DNA of 64,000 bases from Acidobacteriota bacterium (GTDB lineage Bacteria; Acidobacteriota; Thermoanaerobaculia; Multivoradales; J023), in NCBI GenBank assembly GCA_029263315.1, contig JAJCXR010000028.1, positions 1-64,000 on the forward strand, read 5' to 3'. Each line of letters starts with the position of its first letter. Within the stretch, counting starts at the first letter, position 1. Position numbers and translations under genes: made by a program. The notes below the pieces were generated by a model that made no database searches, was not told where the DNA came from, and saw only the letters and a program-made list of their open reading frames with translations. Shown here in pieces: positions 51,466-60,168 of this stretch.

Positions 51466-51770
51466 CAAGACATTCCTTTCCCTGTCGATAGGCTATTCTA
51501 GCAATCCATGCTGGCGGTGCGCTGGTGCGAGTCGGTATATCCGGGTGGGGAAACGCCGTGTCTCCGGGGGGAAATCCATCCCGAGGGTAGGGGCGAAAAC
51601 CCTCCTAAGGGTAACATTCACCCTCCTCCAACGTACTAAACATCGCAAGGCTCGCCATCGTCCCGGAGCAAGTCATCGCCGCAAAATCTCCGCTTCGCTT
51701 CGCCACTTCGCTTCACTTTGCTATCTATCGCCAACCCGAGCGGTGGAGAATTTCATGGAAGGATTGATCG
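51466..51770. other. divergent intergenic region
   Basis: About 305 bases between the SDR and adaptor genes. It includes G/C-rich runs (several GGGT / ACCCTCC elements at about 51590-51635, of which AGGGT and ACCCT could pair). It probably holds promoters for both sides. I see no gene. Confidence 0.5.
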
Positions 51771-53042
51771 ATGCCTGATCAACGGCTCCGCCGGCCGTCG
51801 CCCACCCATCCGCTCGGGCTTCTCGCCAAGGCACCAATGTTCCTCAGCAGTGCGGCGAGACCTTCGTGCCTCGTTTGGCTCATTCCGCTGCTACTGATCG
51901 TCATCGCCTGCGGTGGACGGGGGGCGGAGTCGTCCAACTCCGACGACGCGGCGACTTCGGAGAATGCGGCCGGCGAGGCCGAGGAGTCCCTCGATGACCT
52001 ACCGCCGGTCGAGGTCGTCAGCCTGGTTCGTGGACGCATCGAAGCCGTCTTGCGTTTTTCCACCAACCTGGAGGCTGAAAGCGAAGTGCAGGTCTTTTCA
52101 CAGGCGGCCCGGCAGATCACCAAGCTGCTTGTCGAGGAAGGGGACAAGGTACGCAAGGGGCAAGTGCTGCTGCAACTTCAGGACGAAGAGCAGCGCTCCG
52201 CCTTGGCCAAGGCGGAGAGTCAGCTGCGCAAGGCGGAGCGCGAGTACGAGCGGCAGCGGAGCCTTTTCTCCCAAGAGCTCATATCCGAGCAAGACTTCAA
52301 CAACGCCACTTACGAGGTGGAGCAATTGCAGCTGGCGGTGGAAGACGCCAAACGAAATCTCGGCTATACCGAGGTGCGGGCGCCGATCCGCGGCACCATC
52401 ACCCGGCGAGCGGTCAATCTGGGCGATCAGATCACCGTCAACCAGCACCTCTTCGATATCGTCGATTTCGACTCCATCGTCGCCCGCGTCTATGTGCCGG
52501 AACGGGAGATCGGCCGTCTCGCCCTGGGCCAAGCGGCGCGTCTTTTTGCCGACTCTCTGGAAGGTGTCGAGCCGGTAGGTGAGGTCATGCGCATCGCTCC
52601 GGTGGTGGACCCGAAGAGTGGCACCGTCAAGGTGACCGTGGACGTGCCGGTCGATCAAGGTCTTCTGCCCGGGATGTATATCGAGGTAGAGCTGGTGACC
52701 AATGTGCACGAAGATGCTTTGCTGGTGCCCAAGCGGGCCGTGGTTTACGACAACAATCGGGCTTTTCTCTACCGCCTATTGGATGATCACACGGTGCAGC
52801 AAACGTTCTTCGAGGTGGTGTTGTCGGATCGCGACCATGTGGAGCCCCGTGGTGATCGCCTGGCAGTCGGCCACCGCGTCGTGGCAGCCGGTCAGGCGGG
52901 TCTCAAAGATGGCGCCAAGGTGCGCCTGGCCAGCGGTGTCGACGAAGCGTCTCCCGAAGCTGCGTCTTCCGAAGCTGCGAGCTCGTTGGCAGATGAAAGG
53001 GCCTCGGTTTCAGAAGGGGACAACGCCGAGGATGCACGGTGA
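51771..53042 (+). CDS. RND efflux periplasmic adaptor (HlyD/MFP family) lipoprotein
   Basis: This 423-residue protein has a lipoprotein signal (LLLIVIACGG) and a Ser/Glu/Ala-rich linker, followed by the MFP core. The biotinyl-lipoyl-like halves are VQVFSQAARQITKLLVEEGDKV and YTEVRAPIRGTITRRAVNLG. A coiled-coil hairpin lies between them (SALAKAESQLRKAEREYERQ), and beta-barrel and membrane-proximal domains follow. AAGGA precedes the ATG at 51771; the in-frame ATG at 51837 would give a more typical signal length, so it is a strong alternative. The stop overlaps the GTG of the first RND pump. A TolC-like outer-membrane channel is not encoded in the window. Confidence 0.92.
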   Translation: MPDQRLRRPSPTHPLGLLAKAPMFLSSAARPSCLVWLIPLLLIVIACGGRGAESSNSDDAATSENAAGEAEESLDDLPPVEVVSLVRGRIEAVLRFSTNLEAESEVQVFSQAARQITKLLVEEGDKVRKGQVLLQLQDEEQRSALAKAESQLRKAEREYERQRSLFSQELISEQDFNNATYEVEQLQLAVEDAKRNLGYTEVRAPIRGTITRRAVNLGDQITVNQHLFDIVDFDSIVARVYVPEREIGRLALGQAARLFADSLEGVEPVGEVMRIAPVVDPKSGTVKVTVDVPVDQGLLPGMYIEVELVTNVHEDALLVPKRAVVYDNNRAFLYRLLDDHTVQQTFFEVVLSDRDHVEPRGDRLAVGHRVVAAGQAGLKDGAKVRLASGVDEASPEAASSEAASSLADERASVSEGDNAEDAR

Positions 53043-56000
53043 GGCCAGCACTGTCGAGCTTCAGCACACGGCGTCCGGTGGCGGTGTTGATGGTGTTCCT
53101 AGCGGTGGTCGTGTTCGGCTTCTTCTCCTACAGCCGTCTGCCCGTCACCTTGATGCCCGAGCTCTCCTATCCCACCTTGACGGTGCGCACCGAGTACCCC
53201 GGCTCGGCGCCGGAGGAAGTGGAGAACGACATCTCCCGGCCGGTGGAGGAAGCCCTCGGAGTGATCAGCGGTCTGACCCGCATCAGCAGCATCAGCCGAG
53301 CCGGGGTCAGCGACGTGGTCTTGGAGCTCTCCTGGGACACGGACATGTCCGACGCCATTCAGGACACCCTTGAGAAGCTTGATCTGGTGTTCTTGCCGCC
53401 GGAAGCGGAACGGCCGTTGATCCTGCGTTTCGATCCCTCCCTAGACCCGGTCTTGGAGCTTAGCCTATCGGGACGGGGTGAGCGTTTCGCCGGCGAGGAA
53501 GGATTGCGCACCCTGCGCCGCATCAGCGAATTGCAAGTTCGTCGGGCCTTGGAACCGATCAAAGGTGTGGCGGCGGTTCGCCTACGGGGCGGCTTGGAGG
53601 AGGAGATCGAAGTCCTGGTGGACGACGAGAGCCTGCGCCGCACCGGACTGTCAATCCAGCGGGTGATCGACCGCCTGCGGCAGGAGAATGTCAACGTCGC
53701 CGGTGGCACCATCAAAGAGGGGCGTACCGAGTACATGGTACGAACCCTCAACGAGTACAAGAACTTGGACCAGATCCGCGACACGGTGGTGGCGCGGCTG
53801 GACGGACGAGACATCCGGCTGCACGATGTGGCCAGGGTCAAGATGGGGCACAAGGAACGGGAGATCCTCACCCGCACCGACGGCGGAGAGAGTGTCCAGA
53901 TCGACATTTTCAAGGAAGCCGACGCCAACATGGTGGCCCTGTCGAAGGCCGTCCGGGCCCGCCTTGGCGAGCTCGATATCGAGGTTTTCGAAGCTCGGCG
54001 GGCCGCCGGTGTGACAGTGGATGCCGGGGGCTCCGGTGCCGATGGCGGTGAGGCCCGAGGTGGTTTGGGACGACGCCGGCCACCGCCGGAAGTAGGATTG
54101 ACCGAACAGCTCTACGCCAACGAGAACGTCTACTTGGAGGTGGTGGCCGACCGTTCCATCTTCATCGAGAGCAGCATTTCCGAGGTGCGCAATACCGCCT
54201 TGATGGGCGGCTTGCTGGCGGTGCTGGTCTTGTTCTGTTTTTTGCGGAACGCCAAGAGCACCCTGATCATCGCGGTCAGCATTCCGATTTCGCTGATGGT
54301 CACCTTTGCTCCGCTCAATCTCTTGGGGGTCACCCTCAACATCATGTCCCTGGGCGGCTTGGCCCTGGGGATCGGGATGTTGGTGGACTCTTCCATCGTC
54401 GTCTTGGAGTCCATTTACCGCTGTCGTGAAGAGGGGGACGGCCTGGTGACGGCGGCGGTGCGGGGCACCCGAGAAGTGCGGGGTGCGGTCATCGCCTCCA
54501 CCTTGACTTCGATCGCCGTCTTTTTTCCCATGGTCTTCGTCGAAGGGGTGGCGGGACAGGCCTTCGGTGACCTCGGTCTGGCGGTGGTCATTTCCCTGTT
54601 GGTGTCGGTGGTGGTGGCGGTGTCCTTCATTCCCATGCTGGCGAGCCGCGGGGGCCTGAAATTGGACGACGGCCAGGCGACGCGGGGCGAGGTGGTGCGT
54701 TCCCGAGCCTTGGCCATCGCCAACCTCGATTTGCACAGGGCGTGGCGTTGGCTGAGCTCAGGGCCGATGGCCTTGAGACTCCTGCCCTACTGTCTTTTCT
54801 GGCTCTACGTGCATGTGCGGTTGGTTTTGCAACTCGCCTTGGAGCTGGTCCTGCACCTCTTGCTGTGGCTCCTCTCTTTGATCTTTTTCTGCGGCAAAAT
54901 GCTGTGGGCCGTGGTGCGCGGGGCACCGGTCTTCGATGGGGCGTCGGCAGCATCTGGCGCCACCGGAAGCCAGGCGAAGGGTTTATTGTGGCAGCTGAGG
55001 TCCCTGAAGAGCCTGCGCCGCGAGAAGCTGAGCATGGCCCTGTGGTGGTCGAGACATCGCCTTGCCGGAGCTCTTGCTCTGGCCTTGACCTTGCCCATAC
55101 GTGGTGCGTTCTACCTATTCATGGTGCTGACGGAAGCCGTGGTCCATCTGCTGCTCACCGTCATCGCGTGGTTAGGCTGGCTGGTGGCTTGGGTGCTACG
55201 GCCTCTGATTGGAATTGTGGTGTGGTTGGCCCGCCGACTGATGGATCTCTTTCGTGCCTTGGGCGAGGGGTATGGCGGTGCTCTGCGCTGGGCCGTGGCC
55301 CATCCTGGGATCATGATCGCCGTGACGGTGGGCCTTTTCAGCGTCACCGCTTGGGTCGGCTCGCGGCTCGATAGCGAGCTGTTGCCGGAGGTGCACCAAG
55401 GTGAGCTGACGGTGGAGGTGGCGATGCCGGTGGGCACTCCCCTCGAATCCACCGATCAGATCCTGCGGCCGGTCGAGCAGGCCATCCTAGAAGAAAAGCA
55501 GCATATTCGCTCCCTGTTGCTCACCGTCGGCTATGACGCCGCCAATTCGCAGCGTTCCGACGAGGGGGAGCATACGGCCCGCTTCAAGGTGTTGTTGGAG
55601 AGCTCGGATCCGCGTCTCGAAGATGACGTCGTGCGTCGTCTTCGACGGCGTTTTCAGGAGGTCCCCGATCTCGACGCACGGGTGGTGCGGCCGGTGCTGT
55701 TCAGCTTCAAGACCCCCATCGAGGTGGAGGTCCACGGCGACGATCTGACGGAGCTGCGGCGCTATGCCGAGCGCGTGCGGCAGGTGATGGCGTCTTTCCC
55801 GGAGTTGGCGGATGTCGAGACGACCTTGCGGGCTGGGGCGCCGGAGGTGCAGATCGTCTACAACCGCGACCTTCTGGCCCGCTATGACCTCAACATCCAA
55901 GAAGTGGCCAATTTGGTGCGCAACTCCGTCAAGGGTTTCGAGGCCACGCGCTACAACTTGCAGGATCGTCGTATCCCTATCCTGGTGCGTTTCGAGAGCG

Positions 56001-56884
56001 ACGATCGGGCCTCGGTGGAAGACATTCGCGATCTGGTGGTCAATCCCGGAGCCGATCGCCCCATCCCCCTGTCGGCGGTGGCGGCGGTGACTCTGGGGGA
56101 GGGACCCAGTGAGGTGCGCCGCATCGACGGGCGGCGGGTCGCCCTGGTGCGTGCCAACATCAGCCAAGGCTCTTTGGGGGCGGCGGTGGAGCGCATTCGC
56201 CAGGACGTCTTGCGGCAGGTGGACTTACCCCCGAGCATGACCTTCATCGTCGCCGGTCAGAGCCAGGAGTGGGAGCGCTCCCGCAACAGCTTGTTGTTGG
56301 CCTTGGGGCTCTCGATCTTCCTGGTCTACGTCATCATGGCGGCCCAGTTCGAGTCCTTGATCCATCCCCTGGTGATCATGTTCACCATCCCATTGGCCTT
56401 TCTCGGCACCTTCCTGGCCCTTGCCGGTTTGCACATCAGTCTGTCGATTGTCGTCTTCTTGGGCATGATCATGTTGGCTGGCATCGTGGTCAACAACGCC
56501 ATCGTCTTGGTGGACTACATCAACACCCTGAAAAGCCGTGGCCTGCCCCGTGACGAGGCCATCGTCACCGCCGGGCAGGTGCGTTTGCGGCCCATTTTGA
56601 TGACCACCGCCACCACCGTCCTGGGGCTGATGCCCATGGCCTTGGGTCTGGGGGACGGGGCCGAGATCCGCACTCCGATGGCCATCGCCGTCATCAGTGG
56701 CTTGGTGGTCTCGACATTCTTGACCTTGCTGATCATTCCGGCCATTTATGCCGCCTTGGATCGTTTGCAGTCCCGTTTCTCCCATCGCTCGACGAGCGAC
56801 GGAGACGATGTTGCAACCGAAGACGACGACGGGTCTGCCTTCGACACCCTTCCCGGAGTGGAACCGGAAGCCTTGACCACCTAG
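53039..56884 (+). CDS. RND efflux pump with an extra hydrophobic insertion
   Basis: This inner-membrane proton-driven RND transporter (HAE type) has 1281 residues, about 230 more than AcrB. The start is a GTG overlapping the adaptor stop. RND landmarks are EYPGSAPEEVENDISRPVEE, LGGLALGIGMLVDSSIVVLE (TM4; the second Asp of the AcrB pair is replaced by Ser) and the C-terminal NNAIVLVDYIN. The surplus comes from two places. One is a Gly/Arg-rich stretch at about 325-350. The other is a large insertion (about 566-748) between TM6 and TM7 with several extra hydrophobic helices (ALRLLPYCLFWLYVHVRLVL, LLLWLLSLIFFCGKM, LTVIAWLGWLVAWVL). The second pump downstream lacks this insertion. It acts with the upstream adaptor. 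Confidence 0.9.
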   Translation: MRPALSSFSTRRPVAVLMVFLAVVVFGFFSYSRLPVTLMPELSYPTLTVRTEYPGSAPEEVENDISRPVEEALGVISGLTRISSISRAGVSDVVLELSWDTDMSDAIQDTLEKLDLVFLPPEAERPLILRFDPSLDPVLELSLSGRGERFAGEEGLRTLRRISELQVRRALEPIKGVAAVRLRGGLEEEIEVLVDDESLRRTGLSIQRVIDRLRQENVNVAGGTIKEGRTEYMVRTLNEYKNLDQIRDTVVARLDGRDIRLHDVARVKMGHKEREILTRTDGGESVQIDIFKEADANMVALSKAVRARLGELDIEVFEARRAAGVTVDAGGSGADGGEARGGLGRRRPPPEVGLTEQLYANENVYLEVVADRSIFIESSISEVRNTALMGGLLAVLVLFCFLRNAKSTLIIAVSIPISLMVTFAPLNLLGVTLNIMSLGGLALGIGMLVDSSIVVLESIYRCREEGDGLVTAAVRGTREVRGAVIASTLTSIAVFFPMVFVEGVAGQAFGDLGLAVVISLLVSVVVAVSFIPMLASRGGLKLDDGQATRGEVVRSRALAIANLDLHRAWRWLSSGPMALRLLPYCLFWLYVHVRLVLQLALELVLHLLLWLLSLIFFCGKMLWAVVRGAPVFDGASAASGATGSQAKGLLWQLRSLKSLRREKLSMALWWSRHRLAGALALALTLPIRGAFYLFMVLTEAVVHLLLTVIAWLGWLVAWVLRPLIGIVVWLARRLMDLFRALGEGYGGALRWAVAHPGIMIAVTVGLFSVTAWVGSRLDSELLPEVHQGELTVEVAMPVGTPLESTDQILRPVEQAILEEKQHIRSLLLTVGYDAANSQRSDEGEHTARFKVLLESSDPRLEDDVVRRLRRRFQEVPDLDARVVRPVLFSFKTPIEVEVHGDDLTELRRYAERVRQVMASFPELADVETTLRAGAPEVQIVYNRDLLARYDLNIQEVANLVRNSVKGFEATRYNLQDRRIPILVRFESDDRASVEDIRDLVVNPGADRPIPLSAVAAVTLGEGPSEVRRIDGRRVALVRANISQGSLGAAVERIRQDVLRQVDLPPSMTFIVAGQSQEWERSRNSLLLALGLSIFLVYVIMAAQFESLIHPLVIMFTIPLAFLGTFLALAGLHISLSIVVFLGMIMLAGIVVNNAIVLVDYINTLKSRGLPRDEAIVTAGQVRLRPILMTTATTVLGLMPMALGLGDGAEIRTPMAIAVISGLVVSTFLTLLIIPAIYAALDRLQSRFSHRSTSDGDDVATEDDDGSAFDTLPGVEPEALTT

Positions 56885-56903
56885 CCGGCCGTTGGAGCCC
56901 ACC

Positions 56904-59900
56904 ATGACGCCAGACGAAAGCCCGCAGCGCCCACCGGATACCCCGGCCCTCGAGTCTCGGGCCGGGATCGACGCCGAGATCACTGCCTCGACACCGACTG
57001 CGACGGCGAGGCATGAGCAGATTTTGCCCCGTTTCTCTCTGCAACGGCGCATCACCGTGTTGGTGCTGCTGGCGACCACCCTGGTGGTGGGGGTCATCTC
57101 GACCCTGGGGATTCCCCTCGAGCTGTTCCCCCGTGGTTATACGCCGCCGTCGTTGAATGTGCGGGCCATTTGGAGCGACGCGCCGTCCCAGGAGATGCTC
57201 GACAAGGTGTCCCTCCCCTTGGAGGAAGAGCTGTCGACGGTACCGGGGTTGGATCAAGTCGTCACCTTCGCCACCACCGGCTTCAGCCGGGTCTTCCTGA
57301 GCTTCAAGCTGGGGACCGACATGGACGTCGCCTACCGGGAGGTGCGCGACCGAGTCGAGCGGGCCAAGGCCCGCATGCCGGACGATGTCGACCGGGTGAT
57401 GATCCACAAGGAGGACACGGGGGCCTTTCCCGTCTATGGCATCGGCCTGGCCATCGACCCGGCCCTGGTGGACGCCTACGACCTGATCCAGAACGAGATC
57501 ATTTTGCCCTTGCAGCGGCTCGATGGCGTCGCCAGCGTCAACGCCCAAGGGTTGGAAGAGAAAGAGATCCTCATAGAGCTGGATCGCAAGCTGGTGGCCG
57601 CCAACGGTCTCAACATCTATCAGCTCGGCCAGGAGCTCGGGGAAGACAACTTCACCTTGGCCAGCGGGCATGTCCTGGCCGGGGGGCGCAAGCTGCTGCT
57701 GCGCTCGGTGGCCAAATACCCGAGTGTCGAAGCCTTGGAGAATCGTCTGGTGGGTCCTTCCGTGCGGCTCAAGGACGTGGCGACCATCCGCTACCAGGAG
57801 CCTGAGAAGCGCTACCGGGCCCGAATCGGAGGGCAGCCAGCCATCGCCTTGATGGTGTTCAAGGAAGGGGACGCCAACGGTATCGACGTGGCGGACAAGC
57901 TGAATGTCGCCGTCGAGGAGATCCGTTCCAATCCGCGCTTGAGTCTGATCACCATCGAGCCTTTTCTGGACCAGGGGGCGATCATCCGCGAGTCGTTGAA
58001 CACCCTGCTCAGCAGCGGTGCCATCGGCGGCGTCCTGGCGGTGATGGTTCTCTTCTTCTTCCTGCGCCGCTTCCGATTGACCTTGATCATCACCCTGTCG
58101 ATTCCTTTGAGCTTGGTGATCGGCTTGACCGCCATGTATTTTGCCGGCGAAACCTTGAATATCTTGTCGCTGCTCGGGTTGATGATCTCGGTGGGCCTTT
58201 TGGTGGACAACTCCGTGGTGGTGGCGGAGAACATCTTCCGGCTGCATCGCAAAGGTCTGCCGCGGCGGCAAGCGGCGATCCAAGGGGCCGGCCAAATCTC
58301 CTTGGCTATCATCATGGCCACCTTGACGACGGTGATCGTTTTCCTGCCGGTTTCCCTGGTGGAGGGGCAAGGCCAATTCTTCCTCATGCGCCTGGCCATC
58401 CCGATCACCGTGTCCTTGGTGGCCTCCCTCCTGGTGGCCCTGGTCTTTGTGCCCCTCAGTGTGTACCTCACCCTGGGACAGCAGACCGGCGATCGCGTCA
58501 ACGGCTTGGGGGAACGGGTTCGCAAAACCCTGCACCAGCTCTATGACTGGACGCTCGGCCCCCTCAACCTCGCCTATAGCCGACTGCTACGTTTTTTCCT
58601 GCGCCGTCGTTTCGACATGTTGATGCTGGTTCTGGCGACGGTGGCTCTGACGGTGGCCGTGCCCTTTCAACAGGTCGAGCTGGTGGACGTGCAAGACGAA
58701 GAGCGCGGTTTCTTCGAGATCGATGTGACCCTGCCGCAGACCACCACCATGGAAGAGGCGGAGGCCTATTTCGATGTCGTCGAAACATGGCTGGAGGACA
58801 ACGAAGAACGGCTCGATCTCGACAACTTCTTCATCTTCCACCGCGAAGCGAGCGGTGAGGTGCAGGGTTGGTTCAACCGTCCGCGCACCAACGAGATGTC
58901 ACCACGGGCGGCCATCGAAGAGGTCATGGCGAGCCTGCCGGACAAAGCGGGGGTCCGGGTCTTCACCGGCCAGGAGCGGGACAGCGAGGCGACCTCGCAG
59001 AACGTCCATCAACTGACCCTCTTCGGTGAAGACGCGGAGCAGCTGGAAAGTCTGGCGGAAGATCTCGAGCCCGTCTTTGTCGAGCTCCCCGGGGTGCTGG
59101 GGATCAAGAAGTCCGGCGACCGACCGGCCGACGAGATCGCCTTGGTGGTGGATCGCGACCGGGCGCAGCGGCTGAACATCAACCCCGAAGTGGTGGCCGG
59201 CGTGGTGCGCAACTCCCTGCGCGGCCGTGCCCTTCCCAAGTTCTATCGCGATGGGCGTGAAATACCCGTGCGCATACGCTTCCAGGAAGCAGATCGCGAG
59301 AGCCTCGACGAGCTTTACAACTTCGACGTGCCGACCATGGAGGGCGATGTCGTCTCCCTGGCCTCCGTCACCGCGGCCGAGCGGCTCGACGCCCCGAAGC
59401 GCATCTTCCGCCGCGACAAGCGGGTGGCCCGCACCATCACCATGGAGCTCGAGGAGGGACAAGAAGGGGTGGCTCGCGCCGCCATCATCAGGGCGGCGGC
59501 CCGTCTCGAGTTGCCCGAAGGCATCAGCTTCGGCTCCGTCAACCGTGGGCTGTCGGAGCAGCAGGCCAACAATCAGGCCATGATCTTCGCCATGTTGTTG
59601 TCCATCGTCTTCATCTATTTATTGATGGGCTTCCTCTTCGAGAGCTTCATCCTGCCGGTTTCGATCATCTGCACCATACTGTTGGCGGCCATGGGGGTGT
59701 TCTGGACCCACTACATCTTCGGCTACGACCTCGACGGCCTGGGTTTAGTGGGAATCGTGCTGCTCATCGGTGTGGTGGTCAACAACGGCATCGTCCTGGT
59801 GGACTACATCAACCGTCTCCGGGCGGCTGGCCAATGTCGTACCGAGGCCGTTGTCCTGGCGGCGGAGCGGCGCTTCCGGCCGATCATGATGACCGCCCTC

Positions 59901-60134
59901 ACCACCATCGGCGGTATGGTGCCCTTGACCATCAGCGGCACCACCAGCATCGGCATCAGCTACACCAGTTTCGGCCTCACGCTGATCGGCGGCATGACCT
60001 TTTCCACCTTTCTCACCCTCCTGGTGGTGCCGGTCGCTTACACCGCCTTCGAAGACCTGGGTAAGCTGCTCTCCAAGATGATGCACCGGGCCATCGGCGG
60101 ACGCCGCACCGCGGTGGCGACCGAGGTGGGCTGA
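56904..60134 (+). CDS. RND efflux pump
   Basis: The ATG at 56904 has GGAG seven bases upstream; a TTG at 56892 is in frame. The 1076-residue protein has the full RND layout of two six-helix bundles and two large periplasmic loops. ISVGLLVDNSVVVAENIFR marks TM4 (Asp followed by Asn-Ser) and NNGIVLVDYINRL marks TM10. It follows the first pump by 19 bases and would share the single adaptor, giving an adaptor-pump-pump set like MdtABC. A 50-residue basic/Pro-rich N-terminal extension precedes the first helix. The gene ends 34 bases before the convergent next gene. Confidence 0.92.
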   Translation: MTPDESPQRPPDTPALESRAGIDAEITASTPTATARHEQILPRFSLQRRITVLVLLATTLVVGVISTLGIPLELFPRGYTPPSLNVRAIWSDAPSQEMLDKVSLPLEEELSTVPGLDQVVTFATTGFSRVFLSFKLGTDMDVAYREVRDRVERAKARMPDDVDRVMIHKEDTGAFPVYGIGLAIDPALVDAYDLIQNEIILPLQRLDGVASVNAQGLEEKEILIELDRKLVAANGLNIYQLGQELGEDNFTLASGHVLAGGRKLLLRSVAKYPSVEALENRLVGPSVRLKDVATIRYQEPEKRYRARIGGQPAIALMVFKEGDANGIDVADKLNVAVEEIRSNPRLSLITIEPFLDQGAIIRESLNTLLSSGAIGGVLAVMVLFFFLRRFRLTLIITLSIPLSLVIGLTAMYFAGETLNILSLLGLMISVGLLVDNSVVVAENIFRLHRKGLPRRQAAIQGAGQISLAIIMATLTTVIVFLPVSLVEGQGQFFLMRLAIPITVSLVASLLVALVFVPLSVYLTLGQQTGDRVNGLGERVRKTLHQLYDWTLGPLNLAYSRLLRFFLRRRFDMLMLVLATVALTVAVPFQQVELVDVQDEERGFFEIDVTLPQTTTMEEAEAYFDVVETWLEDNEERLDLDNFFIFHREASGEVQGWFNRPRTNEMSPRAAIEEVMASLPDKAGVRVFTGQERDSEATSQNVHQLTLFGEDAEQLESLAEDLEPVFVELPGVLGIKKSGDRPADEIALVVDRDRAQRLNINPEVVAGVVRNSLRGRALPKFYRDGREIPVRIRFQEADRESLDELYNFDVPTMEGDVVSLASVTAAERLDAPKRIFRRDKRVARTITMELEEGQEGVARAAIIRAAARLELPEGISFGSVNRGLSEQQANNQAMIFAMLLSIVFIYLLMGFLFESFILPVSIICTILLAAMGVFWTHYIFGYDLDGLGLVGIVLLIGVVVNNGIVLVDYINRLRAAGQCRTEAVVLAAERRFRPIMMTALTTIGGMVPLTISGTTSIGISYTSFGLTLIGGMTFSTFLTLLVVPVAYTAFEDLGKLLSKMMHRAIGGRRTAVATEVG

Positions 60135-60168
60135 GACAAGGCAACGGGTTGAGGCACAGGCCGAGCCC

